Origin: Polymyxa betae
Lineage: Eukaryota; Endomyxa; Phytomyxea; Plasmodiophorida; Plasmodiophoridae
Length of the DNA stretch: 41,458 bases
Assembly: GCA_003693705.1 (NCBI GenBank)
Contig: RBZT01000488.1
Span: 1-41,458, forward strand
Reading direction: 5' to 3'
Below are positions 1 through 10,880 of the stretch, piece after piece. The notes beneath the pieces were generated by a model. That model saw nothing but the letters and a program-made list of their open reading frames with translations, searched no databases and had not been told where the DNA came from. How positions within the stretch are numbered: the stretch's first letter is position 1; each line of letters starts with the position of its first letter. The translations under genes were made by a program, and so were the position numbers.

Positions 1-1060
1 TTGACGCGGAGACCGACAGGTTCATCCGCGCCTGGTCTCGTTTCCCTGCTTCCGTGCCAGAAACGGGCATGATATTGCAATATGGTCAGGATTACCACAG
101 TAGAGGCAAAGGTTGTTGTCGCGACGACGCTGACGTTCTTCAGGGGTCAGAGGAGCGCGGGGCCTTGATACTGGAATAGCGGCATCTATTATCATGGGAT
201 CGGAGGTCGGTACGGAATTGCTGGGTGCTGTTCACGGTAGGCTGTCGCTTTGTGAAGACAATCTGCTAGATCTGAGTTCGAATATGCGGTTATCAGCTTC
301 GATAGCGTCTTGAATCCTAAACCCTAAAAGGTAGATGGCCTAGGTTTTGATAACAGTAGATTTTTCACTTCGTCATTCAGGCCTTTGTGAAACCAGTACA
401 GTTTCGCGGAATCATTCCAGTCCAGGTCTGAAGATATCAATCTGAATTCCGAGGCATAAATAGAAGCGGGTCGTCTTCCTTGTCGAAGTCTTTCAATCCT
501 TTGTGAAGCCGTCTTCGACCTGTCCGGATCACCGAATGCGCTTTCCATCAAAGAGATAACTGTTTCAGCGTTATTGAGCCTTTCGTCGTTGGCTTCAAGA
601 AGCGGGGAGAACCACGACAGTGCAGGACCGGTTAGTAGGCTGCCAAGTAGTGCAACTCTTATTGAGTCAGTAGGGTATCGTCTAGGCTGAATTTTCCAGA
701 CAAGGCGCAATTGATTCAAAAAACCTCGAAGATTTCGGCGATCGCCGTTGAAAGGATCAGGTAACCGAATATTAGGTTCATTTTCTTGAACATGAGTGAC
801 GTTGTTGTGTCTCAGCTGTTGGATCTGATTACGATATTGATCAGTTTCGTTCAGAGCTTGCTGCAAGCGATTTTGGAGATCATTAACATCAGATAACTGC
901 GGTACATGATTTTGATGGTGTTGCTGGTGAAAAGCGATGGCTGTTGTTGTTGCTGAAGTTGTAGGTTCATAGCTTCTAAGAATGCAGGGTCTGTAGCTTG
1001 GCGATTACCAGGTGGAGGTAGAGACTCGGAACGAGAAAGGGCAATTTGTTCTGGGCCCAT
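1..1060 (-). pseudogene. gag: Ty3/gypsy-type retroelement gag, broken, runs off left edge
   Basis: The minus strand carries a retrotransposon gag-like protein. From right to left come a Gln-rich N-terminus, a helical capsid-like segment (about 866-324), a link, and a CCHC zinc knuckle (C-x2-C-x4-H-x4-C, about 68-113) preceded by an Arg-rich stretch. A stop follows near 22. The frame is broken twice. One shift lies near 930 in the Gln-rich region. The other is at 316-329, where a telomere-type run CCTAAACCCTAAAA sits exactly at the break and the downstream gag frame resumes. Pol would lie beyond position 1. No LTR or primer-binding site was recognised at 1061-1676. The family is assigned from the gag helix pattern plus zinc knuckle. 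The element looks dead. Confidence 0.75.
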
Positions 1061-1668
1061 AACCAGTTACACGGAACTAAGTTTCTAGAGATTCTAAGAC
1101 AAAGATGTTGTTAAAGTTAGCTAACTACATGATGTTTATATAGATCAGAGACTTTGCAACAAATAGAATCGTGACACATCAGGAGTCACGATGCATGAGA
1201 CTACTCAACTAGTACCGAACTCTTCGTAAGCGATTTCCAATACAAACTTCAGTGATAGGTGTCCTTATGTATGAAGCAGATTATAAATTTGTATGGGGCA
1301 AATCGGTATTCGTCAATTCAATGATGCGGGGCCTCCCGACAGGCGTCCTACGTGGCCTCCTTCGTGGCCTCCTGCGCAGCCTTCTCCTTACATTGTTCAG
1401 TTACAACCGCCGGGGGATGAGGTCTTTCTGACCGGATGACGCCGTTTATCATGAAAAGACGGCGGTCTTTGAAAGTGAAAACATTGAAGTCCCATCTGAT
1501 AGTTCGGAGGTCAATCAAAAAAACAATTCGCGCTGCACGGTCTCCACATTATGGGATAAATTGAATCAGGTTATCGGTCCAAAGTCACCGCGACTGTATT
1601 GCTGTCGTTTCTGCCACTGATGAAAGTTGCCGATTTTTTTGACAGTTGTTAAACGTTACGACATGAGC
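1061..1668. other. Non-coding interval with no recognised gene
   Basis: This lies upstream of the gag fragment and could be its leader or LTR, but no terminal repeats were found. It contains a short open frame (ATG at 1322, 36 codons) built partly from a repeated CGTGGCCTCCT unit. I see nothing assignable. Confidence 0.4.
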
Positions 1669-2463
1669 ATTATAGTCAGGCCTCTACATATAAGGCAAAC
1701 GCCGTATATGCCGATTATTGGTAAAAAACGGCATCGGATAGGATCAATATAAGGCATATAAGGCATAATCACAGAAACTCCAACAATACGGGGCGTTTAT
1801 TTTAAATTGGCGTCGAATTGACGACAATGAAGTATTACTTCGAGCGAAAAATACCTCAGGGCACTTTGATGAGCATCCTTTTCCCATTTCAAGACCGAAA
1901 AACCGATTCGACTGTTGCAGTGTTGGGAAATGGACAAGGAAGATCGGGGCTCCAAATACGCAACGAGTTTGTTTGCATGCTTTACCCTTTAGAACGTTTC
2001 CATTTCTTCCTTTGACCTCGACTTGTACTCCTGCCCTTTAGTTGGATGGTTCTTCATGTAGCGTAGACGATAGTTCTGAGGCCGGAACGGCGGACCTTCA
2101 AAGGTCCAACAGCTGAATGTTCTCTTGCGGTTCGCTCCTCGCCCAAACGATATTCAAAGTTTGCAACGCACAGCAACGACTACGGATGACAAAATGATCT
2201 CTCGCTGAAATAGCTAATCCATACTTTACCAGTGTGTTTTCTGAAACGGAGTTAACAGCGGTCCCACAGAACCATTACTAACTTTTTGCCGCAGGCTCTT
2301 AAAAGTCGGCTTCTCTCCATGCGTCAGGATTTGCGAAAATTTCTCATAATGATTACAAAAAACCAATGAAATGTGTTTAAAAAACGGCATCCCATCGAAG
2401 TGAAAAACGGCATTTAAGGCATCTATAAATAGATTGCCTTATATGTAAAGGCCTGATTATAGT
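1669..2463. mobile_element. Non-autonomous hAT-like element with 8-bp target duplication
   Basis: The element proper is 1677-2455 (779 bp). Its ends form a terminal inverted repeat starting CAGGCCTYTACATATAAGG, with 21 of the first 22 bases matching between 1677-1698 and 2455-2434. It is flanked by a perfect 8-bp direct repeat ATTATAGT (1669-1676 and 2456-2463). An 8-bp duplication with ends starting CAG is typical of hAT elements. Subterminal copies of AACGGCAT and AAGGCAT lie inside both ends, like transposase-binding sites. No transposase is present. The only internal open frame (1818-2015, 65 codons) is unrecognised, so the element would need help in trans. Confidence 0.85.
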
Positions 2464-2557
2464 GATAATGTATTAGCAGGTAAATATTATACTCGAAATT
2501 CTTTAAACATAAAGAGACAACGGGCAAAGTACGACCACGGTCACCCTCGTCGCCTCT

Positions 2558-3867
2558 CTAGCTGATCTTGCATTCTGGGGCGGATGCCGGGGCGGTCGGC
2601 CCTGCAGCAGCAGCTGGCGTTGTTGGCGACGATGGTGCTGGCCCTCGCCGATCCAAGACCATCACCGGATTCTGGTTGGCGTCATCGGTCGCTTGGGCGC
2701 CGTTGGTCTGCGGCGTACTGGCCCTGTGCGGGTCTGCGAACTCGGCTCCGTTGCCGTCTATTGTTTGGCAATTTGGTGCCGTGCCAATTCGGCGACGTTT
2801 CTCGCCGGGTGATTTCTGATTGATGAGTCCGTGAGCCTTCTCCAGCAGCGGCTGCAGATCGGCCTGGCTCGGATTCTCGCAGTAGCTGGCAATCTCGGAC
2901 GCCATGAACGCCGCAAACCTCGTCCCAGCGCAATTCGATCCACTATCGGCTATCTAGGCAAATCAATTAATATTAAGAAGCGTTAGAATAGAAAGACGCC
3001 AAAGAAAGATAGAATAGAAAATGCAAATTCCGATGAAAAAAACAAACCATGTTAAGAACAAGACTTTGTCGAGTTTGAACGAAATAGAGGGTTTTATAAG
3101 AAAAAAATTTAAACCGATCAAAGACAGCAGTTACAGCAATTCAGAAAGCTTAATAGGGATAATTTAAAAAAAAAATAAGATTAAAAGATAACGCGTCGAA
3201 CAAAAACGGATTCTAACAGGGAAGATTCTTTTACAGAGGACCAACTTACCCTTGCTAATATGATCGGATCGGTATTGATGAAGTCGGAGGCCACGCTCGT
3301 CATTAAATCCTCCAGACACTCAATCGAGCTCTCCTTACACATTGTATACAGATTCTGCCAGAGCTGTCTCGCCGCGAAATGCGTCCTCTCGGCCGCATTC
3401 GAGACGCTGCTCTTCTCGGTCGCTTTCGAGACGCTGCTTCGCCGCGACGAAATCTTCCCTTCCTCCACGACGCTGTGCTGGCCCGTCTTCGCACAAACCC
3501 TGCTTAGAATAAACCCGAACTGTTTGAACGTTTTCGCCGTGGGCTTCTCGCTTCCGGACAGATCGAGAACCGCCTGGAGCGGCGGCAACAAATCCGAATG
3601 TTGCCGGTTCAGGTGTTTCGAGCAGGTCTGATCGGACGGGTACGACTTGAAGCAGACGCCGCAGACGAACGGGACGACGGACTCCGAGCGCAGCAGCTCG
3701 TGCGTCTGCAACAGGTTCTGGAACGCGGCCAGGTCGAACGGCGTCCGGTTCCGAGCCCGGGCCAGCGTCGTGTCGTCGTACCGGACCATCTTCCGTTTCG
3801 GGGCGGCGTCGCAGGGGTCGCGCCGAGTCGCCTCTCCCTCGGTCGGCATCGGGTCGGAAACAGTCAT
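2558..3867 (-). CDS. C2H2 zinc-finger protein, two exons, 337 residues
   Basis: Exon 1 is 3867-3250 and exon 2 is 2953-2558. The 296-nt intron (GTAAGT...TTGCCTAG) is phase 0 on both sides. One zinc finger lies in the first third, with spacing C-x2-C-x12-H-x4-H. It is preceded by a basic N-terminal patch (PKRKMVRYDD). Exon 2 is rich in Ala, Pro, Ser and Thr and carries a basic patch (KRRR), so the C-terminus is probably disordered. A nuclear or nucleic-acid-binding role is inferred from the finger alone. I do not recognise the family. A run of 10-11 G on the coding strand lies just upstream of the chosen ATG, and an upstream exon cannot be excluded. The motif CGTACTGG (2715-2722) falls in exon 2. 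Confidence 0.7.
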
Positions 3868-4070
3868 GTTTCTGGAGACGTACCCACCCCCCCCCCCCAG
3901 AATCGGGAAGGAGGGTCACTTTGCCACGGGCTTTGCTACGGACTTTGACGACCGCCTTGTTGAACGGATATTAATGTTACTGTTGTTTCTCGCCATTTTA
4001 TATGCAACGTCTCCCTATTATGTGCTCTCTCTGAAAGCTTCGGGCGGCTTTTATGGACGAAAATTTAACT
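3868..4070. other. Intergenic, upstream of the zinc-finger gene
   Basis: Holds the probable promoter side of the minus-strand zinc-finger gene, including a C-rich run at about 3888-3898. Nothing else was recognised. Confidence 0.3.
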
Positions 4071-4214
4071 TTGAATAAAATAATATAAATATCTTGGAAT
4101 TGAAGATTATGAAGAAATTTGAATGGAATGTTCTACATAACTTTGAATGGATAATTAGAAATATCATTGAATCGATTATTATGAATAGCTTTGAATAGAG
4201 TATTAGGAATTCCG
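4071..4214. repeat. Six tandem 24-bp units
   Basis: Six adjacent units of exactly 24 bp start at 4071, 4095, 4119, 4143, 4167 and 4191. Most begin TTGAAT. Units differ at many positions but never in length. The period is a multiple of three, so the minus strand reads as an open 8-residue hydrophobic repeat (ILYSKLFI-like) within an open frame at 4287-4051. Whether that frame is translated is unknown. Confidence 0.7.
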
Positions 4215-4844
4215 GTCCTCTCATCAAGGTTACTGTATAAATACACGGAATCCGATAGATCGCCGAACCAACCTGGGGATGGCCCAAAACCTCACAATTG
4301 GTTCGGTCAGATATCCCACGCGATATCAGAGCTCGACATTGGATTCGATTCTATTTTTACTTATTCGCTAATTTTTTGTTCATCAGTCCGCGCTATTCCC
4401 AAAACGCTTCGCTGGAAAGTTTTTCGCAACTTGACCAAATAGATTGCAGAACCCGTACTAACGATTTCGGGTCTTTAAAGTGTTTCACCCATTTTTTGAA
4501 ATTGTTGATCGCAGACGGTTCTATATGGAGGACCGAAGATGTTCTAGGGTTTCACTCTTTCTATGGCGGTCGAGCTCAAGTATGTCCTGATCATACTCGG
4601 TGGAATAGACGGCTATCAACGTAGAATCTCGCAGTCTGCGATGTCCTGTTTTGGGAGGCGGATTGCGCTAAACGGGTTCCAATTCTCTCCATACCCGCCC
4701 CAATAAACAAAATCTGATAGTAACAAATTCCCCCATGTTATGGCTGTATGGATTGCCATAGTTTTGTCTCCTAGAAAGTCTATCTGTCAAGAGACGAAAT
4801 TTGCCTGCAGAAGGTTGCAGCAACATTTTCGAGATTTATTGCGA
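4215..4844. other. Intergenic, no gene recognised
   Basis: Lies between the 24-bp repeats and the 3' end of the RING gene. Several overlapping open frames (for example 4298-4624 plus) have no recognisable motif. Confidence 0.3.
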
Positions 4845-5629
4845 CTATTGGTTCAGGTTTGCATCGATTGGGGTCGTTGAGGAGCTCGGACAGGGCTCGG
4901 ATTGTTTACAGATTGGGCACACAGGTGACCGCTGCCTGCTGGCCCATTGTTGGGCGCAGCTTTGATGTAACAAATGGCGACGGCAGGGCATCATACAGAT
5001 CTTAAAAGTAGAATCAGAACTGAGAAAAAACCGAACAAATTTGAAGCAAATTTAAGAAACTCTGCGGGATAGAGAGATGACAGAAACGAAATAAAAGCTC
5101 TGACATTTGGGGTGGTCTCGGACATTGTTTCCATACAAATGACGCAATCCTCATTAAGCTGTTCTTGATACTATGTAAGCACAGTTAGTATGAGGATACG
5201 ACAATAAGGAAAGAGGACTTTCAGACGAGCCGAATTGGAGAGAGTTGGTAACGAGATTTCAGTGGGCGTCGAGAGTTCAGGAACAGCTGTTGGTAACACG
5301 TGAGAACCAAGGACCTGGGGTTTAGGGTTAGGGTTTCGGAGATGCCATCCTCTGTGGGTTTCACATTTCGCGCTCTCTCATAGACACAGCGACAGCAATA
5401 AAAGAGGAGGAGGTATATTGCAGGCACAAGCAGGAAAAGACCCAGAAACTTCACAGCAGATACGGATGAGGGCGTGGCCTCAGGCGGCGCGACCTCCAGC
5501 AACAGTCGCCCTCTACACAGATTTCGCTCAGTTCCAGGCACGATCGAAGTTTCGGATACGTTACCGGGCCGAGTCGGGCCAGGACGACGTCCGCAGAGAC
5601 AGGACGGCGACGACGAAGGCGATATTCAT
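4845..5629 (-). CDS. Membrane-anchored RING-H2 E3 ubiquitin ligase, five exons, 176 residues
   Basis: Exons: 5629-5565, 5512-5365, 5314-5219, 5170-5105, 5000-4845. Introns are 52, 50, 48 and 104 nt and phases agree throughout. The protein starts with a signal-peptide-like segment (MNIAFVVAVLSL). A strong transmembrane helix follows (FLGLFLLVPAIYLLLFYCC), then a cytosolic linker, then a RING finger split by the last intron. The finger has the pair CVIC, then C-x2-H-x2-H-x2-C, then CPIC. The layout matches small transmembrane RING ligases that transfer ubiquitin from an E2 at membranes. Substrates cannot be told. Intron 2 contains a telomere-type repeat. The start gives the signal peptide and lies 566 bp from the divergent ATG at 6196. 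The last acceptor (TTTTAAG) is the least certain boundary. Confidence 0.8.
5317..5338. repeat. Telomere-type repeat inside RING gene intron 2
   Basis: GGGTTTAGGGTTAGGGTTTC lies wholly within a 50-nt intron (5364-5315), just upstream of its acceptor on the minus strand. Confidence 0.85.
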
Positions 5630-6195
5630 GTTCGGAGCAATGTCCGGACATGGACAATTCCGACCGCATTCGAATGCGAAACGCAGCCGTACCGGCTCGC
5701 AGAGTGGGAGCGACGGTTCGAACTGCGCACGGAATTTGCGAATGTTCTATAATACAGGCCATGATCGTCTCACGCCCGGATTTGAAAATGTCATGCCCTC
5801 AGGTAGAGTCACGTCATTCTTGTAGCTGGTTTTCGCAAATTTCCGTTCTACAGACCAAAAATTGTTCCAATATTCAGACAATCAGGAAACAGAAATTTCG
5901 GAATTTTCGAAAACATTTCGAGCTTGTTCACAAAAAGGTTTGCTGAAGCGATCCTCTTGACAAACCATTCAGACAGGCTCTAAGACATGGACCACCATCA
6001 GAATCATTAGGGTTTTAGGGTTTCAATTCAGCCAGCTCCTCCTCATTGACAGTTACCCGATCGTCAGCAGAATTCGGGTCGTACTGGCCCTCAATTGTCC
6101 CCACTGGGTGGAAGGCGTACATGCCCACAATATCTGAGATCACGTTCGGGTACCCTTCCTCTATCCACGTGTTCGATTTCGGTTGCCATCTGATC
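5630..6195. promoter_or_regulatory. Shared divergent upstream region
   Basis: 566 bp separate the ATG of the RING ligase (minus) from the ATG of the four-pass membrane protein (plus), so the region must hold both 5' ends. It contains a telomere-type repeat at about 6006-6023 (ATTAGGGTTTTAGGGTTT) and one CGTACTGG motif at 6080-6087. No TATA-type element stood out. Confidence 0.45.
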
Positions 6196-9100
6196 ATGGA
6201 GTTGCGCAGTTCGACGGCGCCGCCGTCGGAGCCGGCGACGCCGCGCTGGCCCATGCCGAGTGGATCCGCGACGACGGCCACGACGGCGACCAGTTCCGTG
6301 AGTCAGAGTACGCAACGGGATTCGACCGGGAAGGGATCCAGCGGACAGACCACGAACATTAAGGTCTGAGGCACTGCCGCAACGTTTCCTGTAACGAGTT
6401 CCCAACTCACGGGTTTATGTTACCACTTCATATCGCGGGATTTTCGGGATGGAATCTTCGATTTCTGCTGTGATGGAAACTTGCGAAATGCGGACATCAC
6501 TCTTGACGTTACCAGTTTACGTTTTCTTTCGTTACATGTCCAGAGAGACATTCTCTGACTCATGATGTGTTACAGCGAAAACAGACGGATCGGCTGTCGC
6601 GGGTCAAGAGGACCACACTGCTTGTGGTGATACTGGCCGATCTAACGTTACTCGGGGCGTTAACGTATCAGATGCTGTGGCTGCATTCATCGTTACTGGA
6701 AGCCCTGCAGGATCGCATCACGGACTCGATGGGATTCTATCACTACGTCTACAATCAGCAGTTCACAGAAATGGTCCCGTTCGCTTGTAACGTAATCTGG
6801 CATTACAGTCAACGGAATCTGTATAGGCGCTGTCCGCCACGCTGTATAGCTCGAGCGCGAACCAGGCCGTCGCCTGTTCGGCACTATCCGGAGACGCCGC
6901 CGCGCAGTCCGAAATGCAGCGGAGGCTCGGCAGTGATGTGCGTGGCCGCGGCATCGAAATCGCTCTGGTCACGGACACCGCCGGGGTGATTATGAGCACC
7001 GGAGGGCCGAAGTCCGCACTCGGAGCGAGATTCAATCCGCATGGTACCATTACGGACTTCGCCCAGAAGTACCCTCAGACAACGCAGCAGGTCGGTGGTG
7101 GTTAACGTTACAGGTAACGTGATGGGTTGAGCTGCGAGTGCAGCTGAAGTGTTCGGTGATGATGGAGCGCGATCTGTTCGAGACTCTGGGTGCGCCGGTG
7201 TATGCGAAGTCCGAGGACGGACCGGTTTTGTCCTGGCGCAACTATACGGAAACGTTAACCCGTCTGGTGGTTACGCCGCTATACTGTGGTCAGACACAGA
7301 ATCAGGGTTATCTAATCCTCGGTAATCATTCCCAATTTCTTTGCATCGGATATTATTCCATTTTTGTTTCTAACAAAGAAAAACCGCGAGTCCCATTTTC
7401 CAGCAATTTATTCAAAAAAAAAATCAAATTGCTCAGAAAAGTTTCGATTTTTCATATCCAGCAGAATTGATTTCCTTTCACCTGATTTGCCACCAAAAGC
7501 ACGAAACGTGCCTGTGCCAACTACTGACAAAGCTGCATTTGTAACATTAGGACACGCCCTGACTCCGAGTCCGTTCGAGCCTATCAATCGTCTGGTGCAG
7601 GCCACCGAGTCGGCGTTCGTGGCGGTCCTGGCTCGCACTTCGCAAGGCCGATGGCAGACCCAGTACGCGTTCAACCACAACAGCGACACGGGGCAGCACG
7701 GCTGGCGCGGCCCGCTCTCGGATCCGCTGCTCTATTTTGACGGCGACTTTCTCCGAGAGGTCACAGCGCAGCGCACCCCTCGAAGTGGACGCCAATCGAT
7801 TGGTAACGTAAACCGTGTGTCTTACGTTACTGGCTTACGTTACCCTAAGGTACATTCAAATACTCGTACGCGGCGCTGCCGATTGCCCGGACCCAGCTCG
7901 GGTCGGAAGTGATTGACGGGATTATGGGCGCGGACGCCGTGGTCGTTCACGCCGAGCCTGAGTATGCTGTTGCACGAACTGTGAATACCCTTCTTCTCTG
8001 GCATGTCCCGTTCGGCGTCTTTCTCATCCTTTTGAGCTTCGTTACACTGAAATTCACATGTAACGTTGCGTCAGACAGTATAAAGTTTCCTATCTGATAC
8101 CCAGTTTCTTATAGATGTGAAGTTTATCGACCCGATGAGGCTGCTCATCGATTCGGTCAAGAAACGACAGTAACGTTAACACTTTAGGATTGTAACGCTA
8201 TCCGACTGAGCCCCACTAGGATGAAGGAGTTCAGCGATCGGATCCGTCGTCTGAAATCGAGCCGCAGCTCGATGAACTCGCTACTGCTCAAGGCCGTACT
8301 GGTCCAAGGCGTCCTGCTTGGCCTCGTCTTCGCAAATCGTCACCTACTAACGTCGTCGATCGCGGATTTCACGTCGGCCACTGTCCAGGTCCGTCTCACA
8401 TGCAACGTTACTGTCACCGGAGCTTAAACTTACACTGCCGCAGGGTCGTATTGGCCCATACGTTTGCTCGACCGGCGCCCGCCTGATCATCTCGTATCTG
8501 AACGCCTGGGCCGGGTTCGACTCGATGCTCACCAATGCTGTTACACGTAACGTAACCGATTCGTTCCGCGCTGATCTCCAGACGGGATTCCAACCGATGA
8601 AGGCTGATGTCATCTACCTGATAGCTCCGTAAGCATTATGATGGAGATTCTTTGCCCAGAGCGTTTATCTCGATTGAAAAAGATCACACAGTTCGTTCTC
8701 CGGATATTTTGGTTTTCTAATGAGAGACTCCCATTTTTGTTGCGCTTAATCTTGGAGGATAATTTTCAACTTTCACTGGGACTGTAACAAGGCATAACAC
8801 GGTCTTTGATAAGACGCTTTTTTTCACGCATTTTTTGCAATATTGAGCCTTTTTTTCTGGGAACTGAAACAAACCACAACAGGGTCTTTCTTTCATATGA
8901 CGCTGTTTTTTTTTACAGATTTTTGCAATAATGAGCGATTGTTTTTCGTTTTCTGGGAACTCTGATATAGTCGTCGATCTGATCTCTCATGAAGAGATTC
9001 GACCGTTATCGCCAGCAGCTACCGACCCGCCGAAGGGCGTGTATTCCCCGAGGTCGGCATCATGTCGTATCTGCGAAAGCAGGCGCCCGCGGATCGGCGC

Positions 9101-10382
9101 ACCTTCACGACGCTGACGAACTGGCCCTTGGACGACGTGGCGGCGCTGATGCCGCGCGCCGCGAACTTTTCTGACGCTCCGGCTCTGATACGGCTGGCTG
9201 TGGCTCCGATCAGTTACGTTTCGTTGAATGGTAACTGTCCTTTTGACTGAAGGAACCCGGCCGATAAATGTTGCAGCAACAGATGGTTCCGTGGAGACGG
9301 GCGACCTGGTCGGGGCTCTGGTCGTCCTGCGCGTGTTTAACGGCCTCCATCTGATCTACGATTGGATGGTGGATGCGTTCGGCACCGGATATTATGGTAC
9401 AAGCGATTCCGCTTAGCGCTCCGATTAATATGTAACGTAATCTGCCTGAGCAGGGATTTATGAGTGGGATCGGTTCCAGCAGGAGTTCGCTGCAGTCACC
9501 ACGATACTCAGAGTACGACATTCATTTGTTTCGGATGTGAATGCAGTTTTTGGACATTGAAAACTATTAAGGATTTCACCCTAAAAACCCTATTAAGGAT
9601 TTCAACCTTTTCTCATAGGCCGCTCTCATTGGTTTTCGTGAAGTTTTCATCATCAAATGTCAACAAGTTTTTCTAATCTGTTTGGAAGTTTGCTCAATAG
9701 CAACTTTAACAGCTTTATTATTTCTGTTCGAAATTTCCAAAAATTTCTCAGCATTATATCAATGCCACTAGACACTTTCCTTTCAAAAATGAATTCAGTG
9801 GTTGTCTAAAATGTGACCATACAGACCGACACCGCCTCGGACTACGAGACCGATGTCCAGGACATGTATCCGGACCTGCTTTACAATGCCGACGCCGTCT
9901 TCACATCGTACGCCCACGACGCCGACGCCGGGATCCTCATTCGCCAAGGGGTCCGCATCGCCGGCCAGTCCACAACGGTGTCCGTGACGCCCTATTTCAC
10001 AGCCGACGACGTCGTACTGTCTCCGCTGATGTTCAACGCGTACCAAGTTACCGCCGTCCCGCAACAGCGCTACGACGACCTACTGGCCCATCAGCTCGCC
10101 GTGCAGATCGCGATCATGGCCGTGGAGTGGGCGGCCTCCATCGTGGCCTTGCTGTGTACGTACTGGCCCATGAAACGGTTTCTGGACCAGCTGGAAAAGG
10201 CGTTCAATGTGCCGTCGATGTCGGAAGCGAAACGGGCGAAGATGGAGGAGATGGCGGCGGCCATGGTGACACGTCCCGATCCAAGAACGAAGCCTGAGAC
10301 GATGAAGCCGGACGGGACGCCTCACGCCACGCACCAGCTGTCGCTTCCCGGCTTCATTACTAATCGACAGATAAAACAATAA
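6196..10382 (+). CDS. Four-pass membrane protein with two tandem extracytoplasmic sensor-like modules, 13 exons, 881 residues
   Basis: Exons: 6196-6363, 6576-6773, 6827-7090, 7144-7321, 7551-7802, 7850-8059, 8115-8169, 8220-8388, 8444-8628, 8995-9230, 9283-9396, 9454-9512, 9825-10382; all phases agree. Order: Ser/Thr-rich N-terminus (1-68), helix 1 (about 70-92), a module of about 300 residues, helix 2 (about 400-420), a basic cytosolic loop with RIRRLKSS, helix 3 (about 463-481), a second module, helix 4 (about 787-808), and a 70-residue tail. The modules share a repeated core: IALVTDTAGVIMST in the first and IYLIAPDSTVIASS in the second. This resembles Cache-type ligand-sensing folds between two helices, but that is inference. 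No kinase, cyclase or other output domain follows. Many exon lengths equal those of a decayed paralogue at 30425-27911, which fixes the start and most splice sites. Ligand and partners are unknown. Confidence 0.8.
8778..8955 (+). repeat. Two diverged tandem units inside intron 9 of the four-pass gene
   Basis: Units begin near 8778 and 8859, each starting GGGA(A)CTG and running through AACA..GGTCTTT, GACGCT, a T-run and TTTTGCAAT. A third partial start (GGGAACTCTG) occurs at 8955. This explains why the intron (8629-8994) is much longer than its neighbours. Confidence 0.65.
9570..9610 (+). repeat. Degenerate telomere-like and direct repeat in intron 12
   Basis: Two copies of ATTAAGGATTTCA flank CCCTAAAAACCCT, a degenerate telomere-type pair, within the intron 9513-9824. 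Confidence 0.5.
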
Positions 10383-10559
10383 TGATACAGCGTTACCCCG
10401 CTGTTTAGTGACACGTAATTGTCTGTCAACTTCTGTCTGGGATGTCACATAGCTTTGAAACCCTAAACCCTAGACACCTTTACTAGTTGGAAGAAAAGTC
10501 CCAGAAACTGTGTCTCGATTGGCTTTGTCGTTTATGAGCATTTTATTCCCTTTGTCCAG
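10383..10559. other. 3' side of the four-pass gene with telomere-type repeat
   Basis: Contains AAACCCTAAACCCTAG at 10458-10473. No coding exon was recognised. Confidence 0.4.
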
Positions 10560-10880
10560 GAGCAACTTTGCTATATTGTGTGCTCGAATTTGATATCAAA
10601 TCCAGAAACGTCTGCGGAAGGAACCGAAGCGAAAGGAGCTCGATAGTTCGATAGTCTCATTCAGCCAACGATTACCTCCTTTTTCTCCAAGACTACAGAA
10701 CCCGACTCGTTTTCTCTGCATCGACCATCCGGTATCATATCAGCATCCTCCAAAGAGAAGACGATTCCGCCTCAACAAAACTTCCTATTTCCGCAATCAT
10801 GGGAGGAAATGGATCGGATTTACCTTAGCTATAACTATGAAGGACATGGCAAAGGAGCCCTTGAACGAAATTATCGTTAG
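10560..10880 (+). other. Coding-like segment with one internal stop, unrecognised
   Basis: After an acceptor-like GTCCAG, one frame runs 107 codons to a TAG at 10878-10880, broken only by a TAG at 10644-10646. That stop lies inside a perfect 8-bp tandem duplication TCGATAGT (10640-10655). The second half reads like ordinary protein (QSWEEMDRIYLSYNYEGHGK). It may be one or two exons of an unfinished or decayed gene. I do not recognise it. Confidence 0.3.

Noticed and set aside
5848-6281. Minus-strand gene with a telomere repeat in its intron
   Set aside because: The plus strand holds exon 1 of the four-pass gene, confirmed by equal length and similar sequence in the paralogue (MEL start, Ser/Thr-rich, donor at codon 56).
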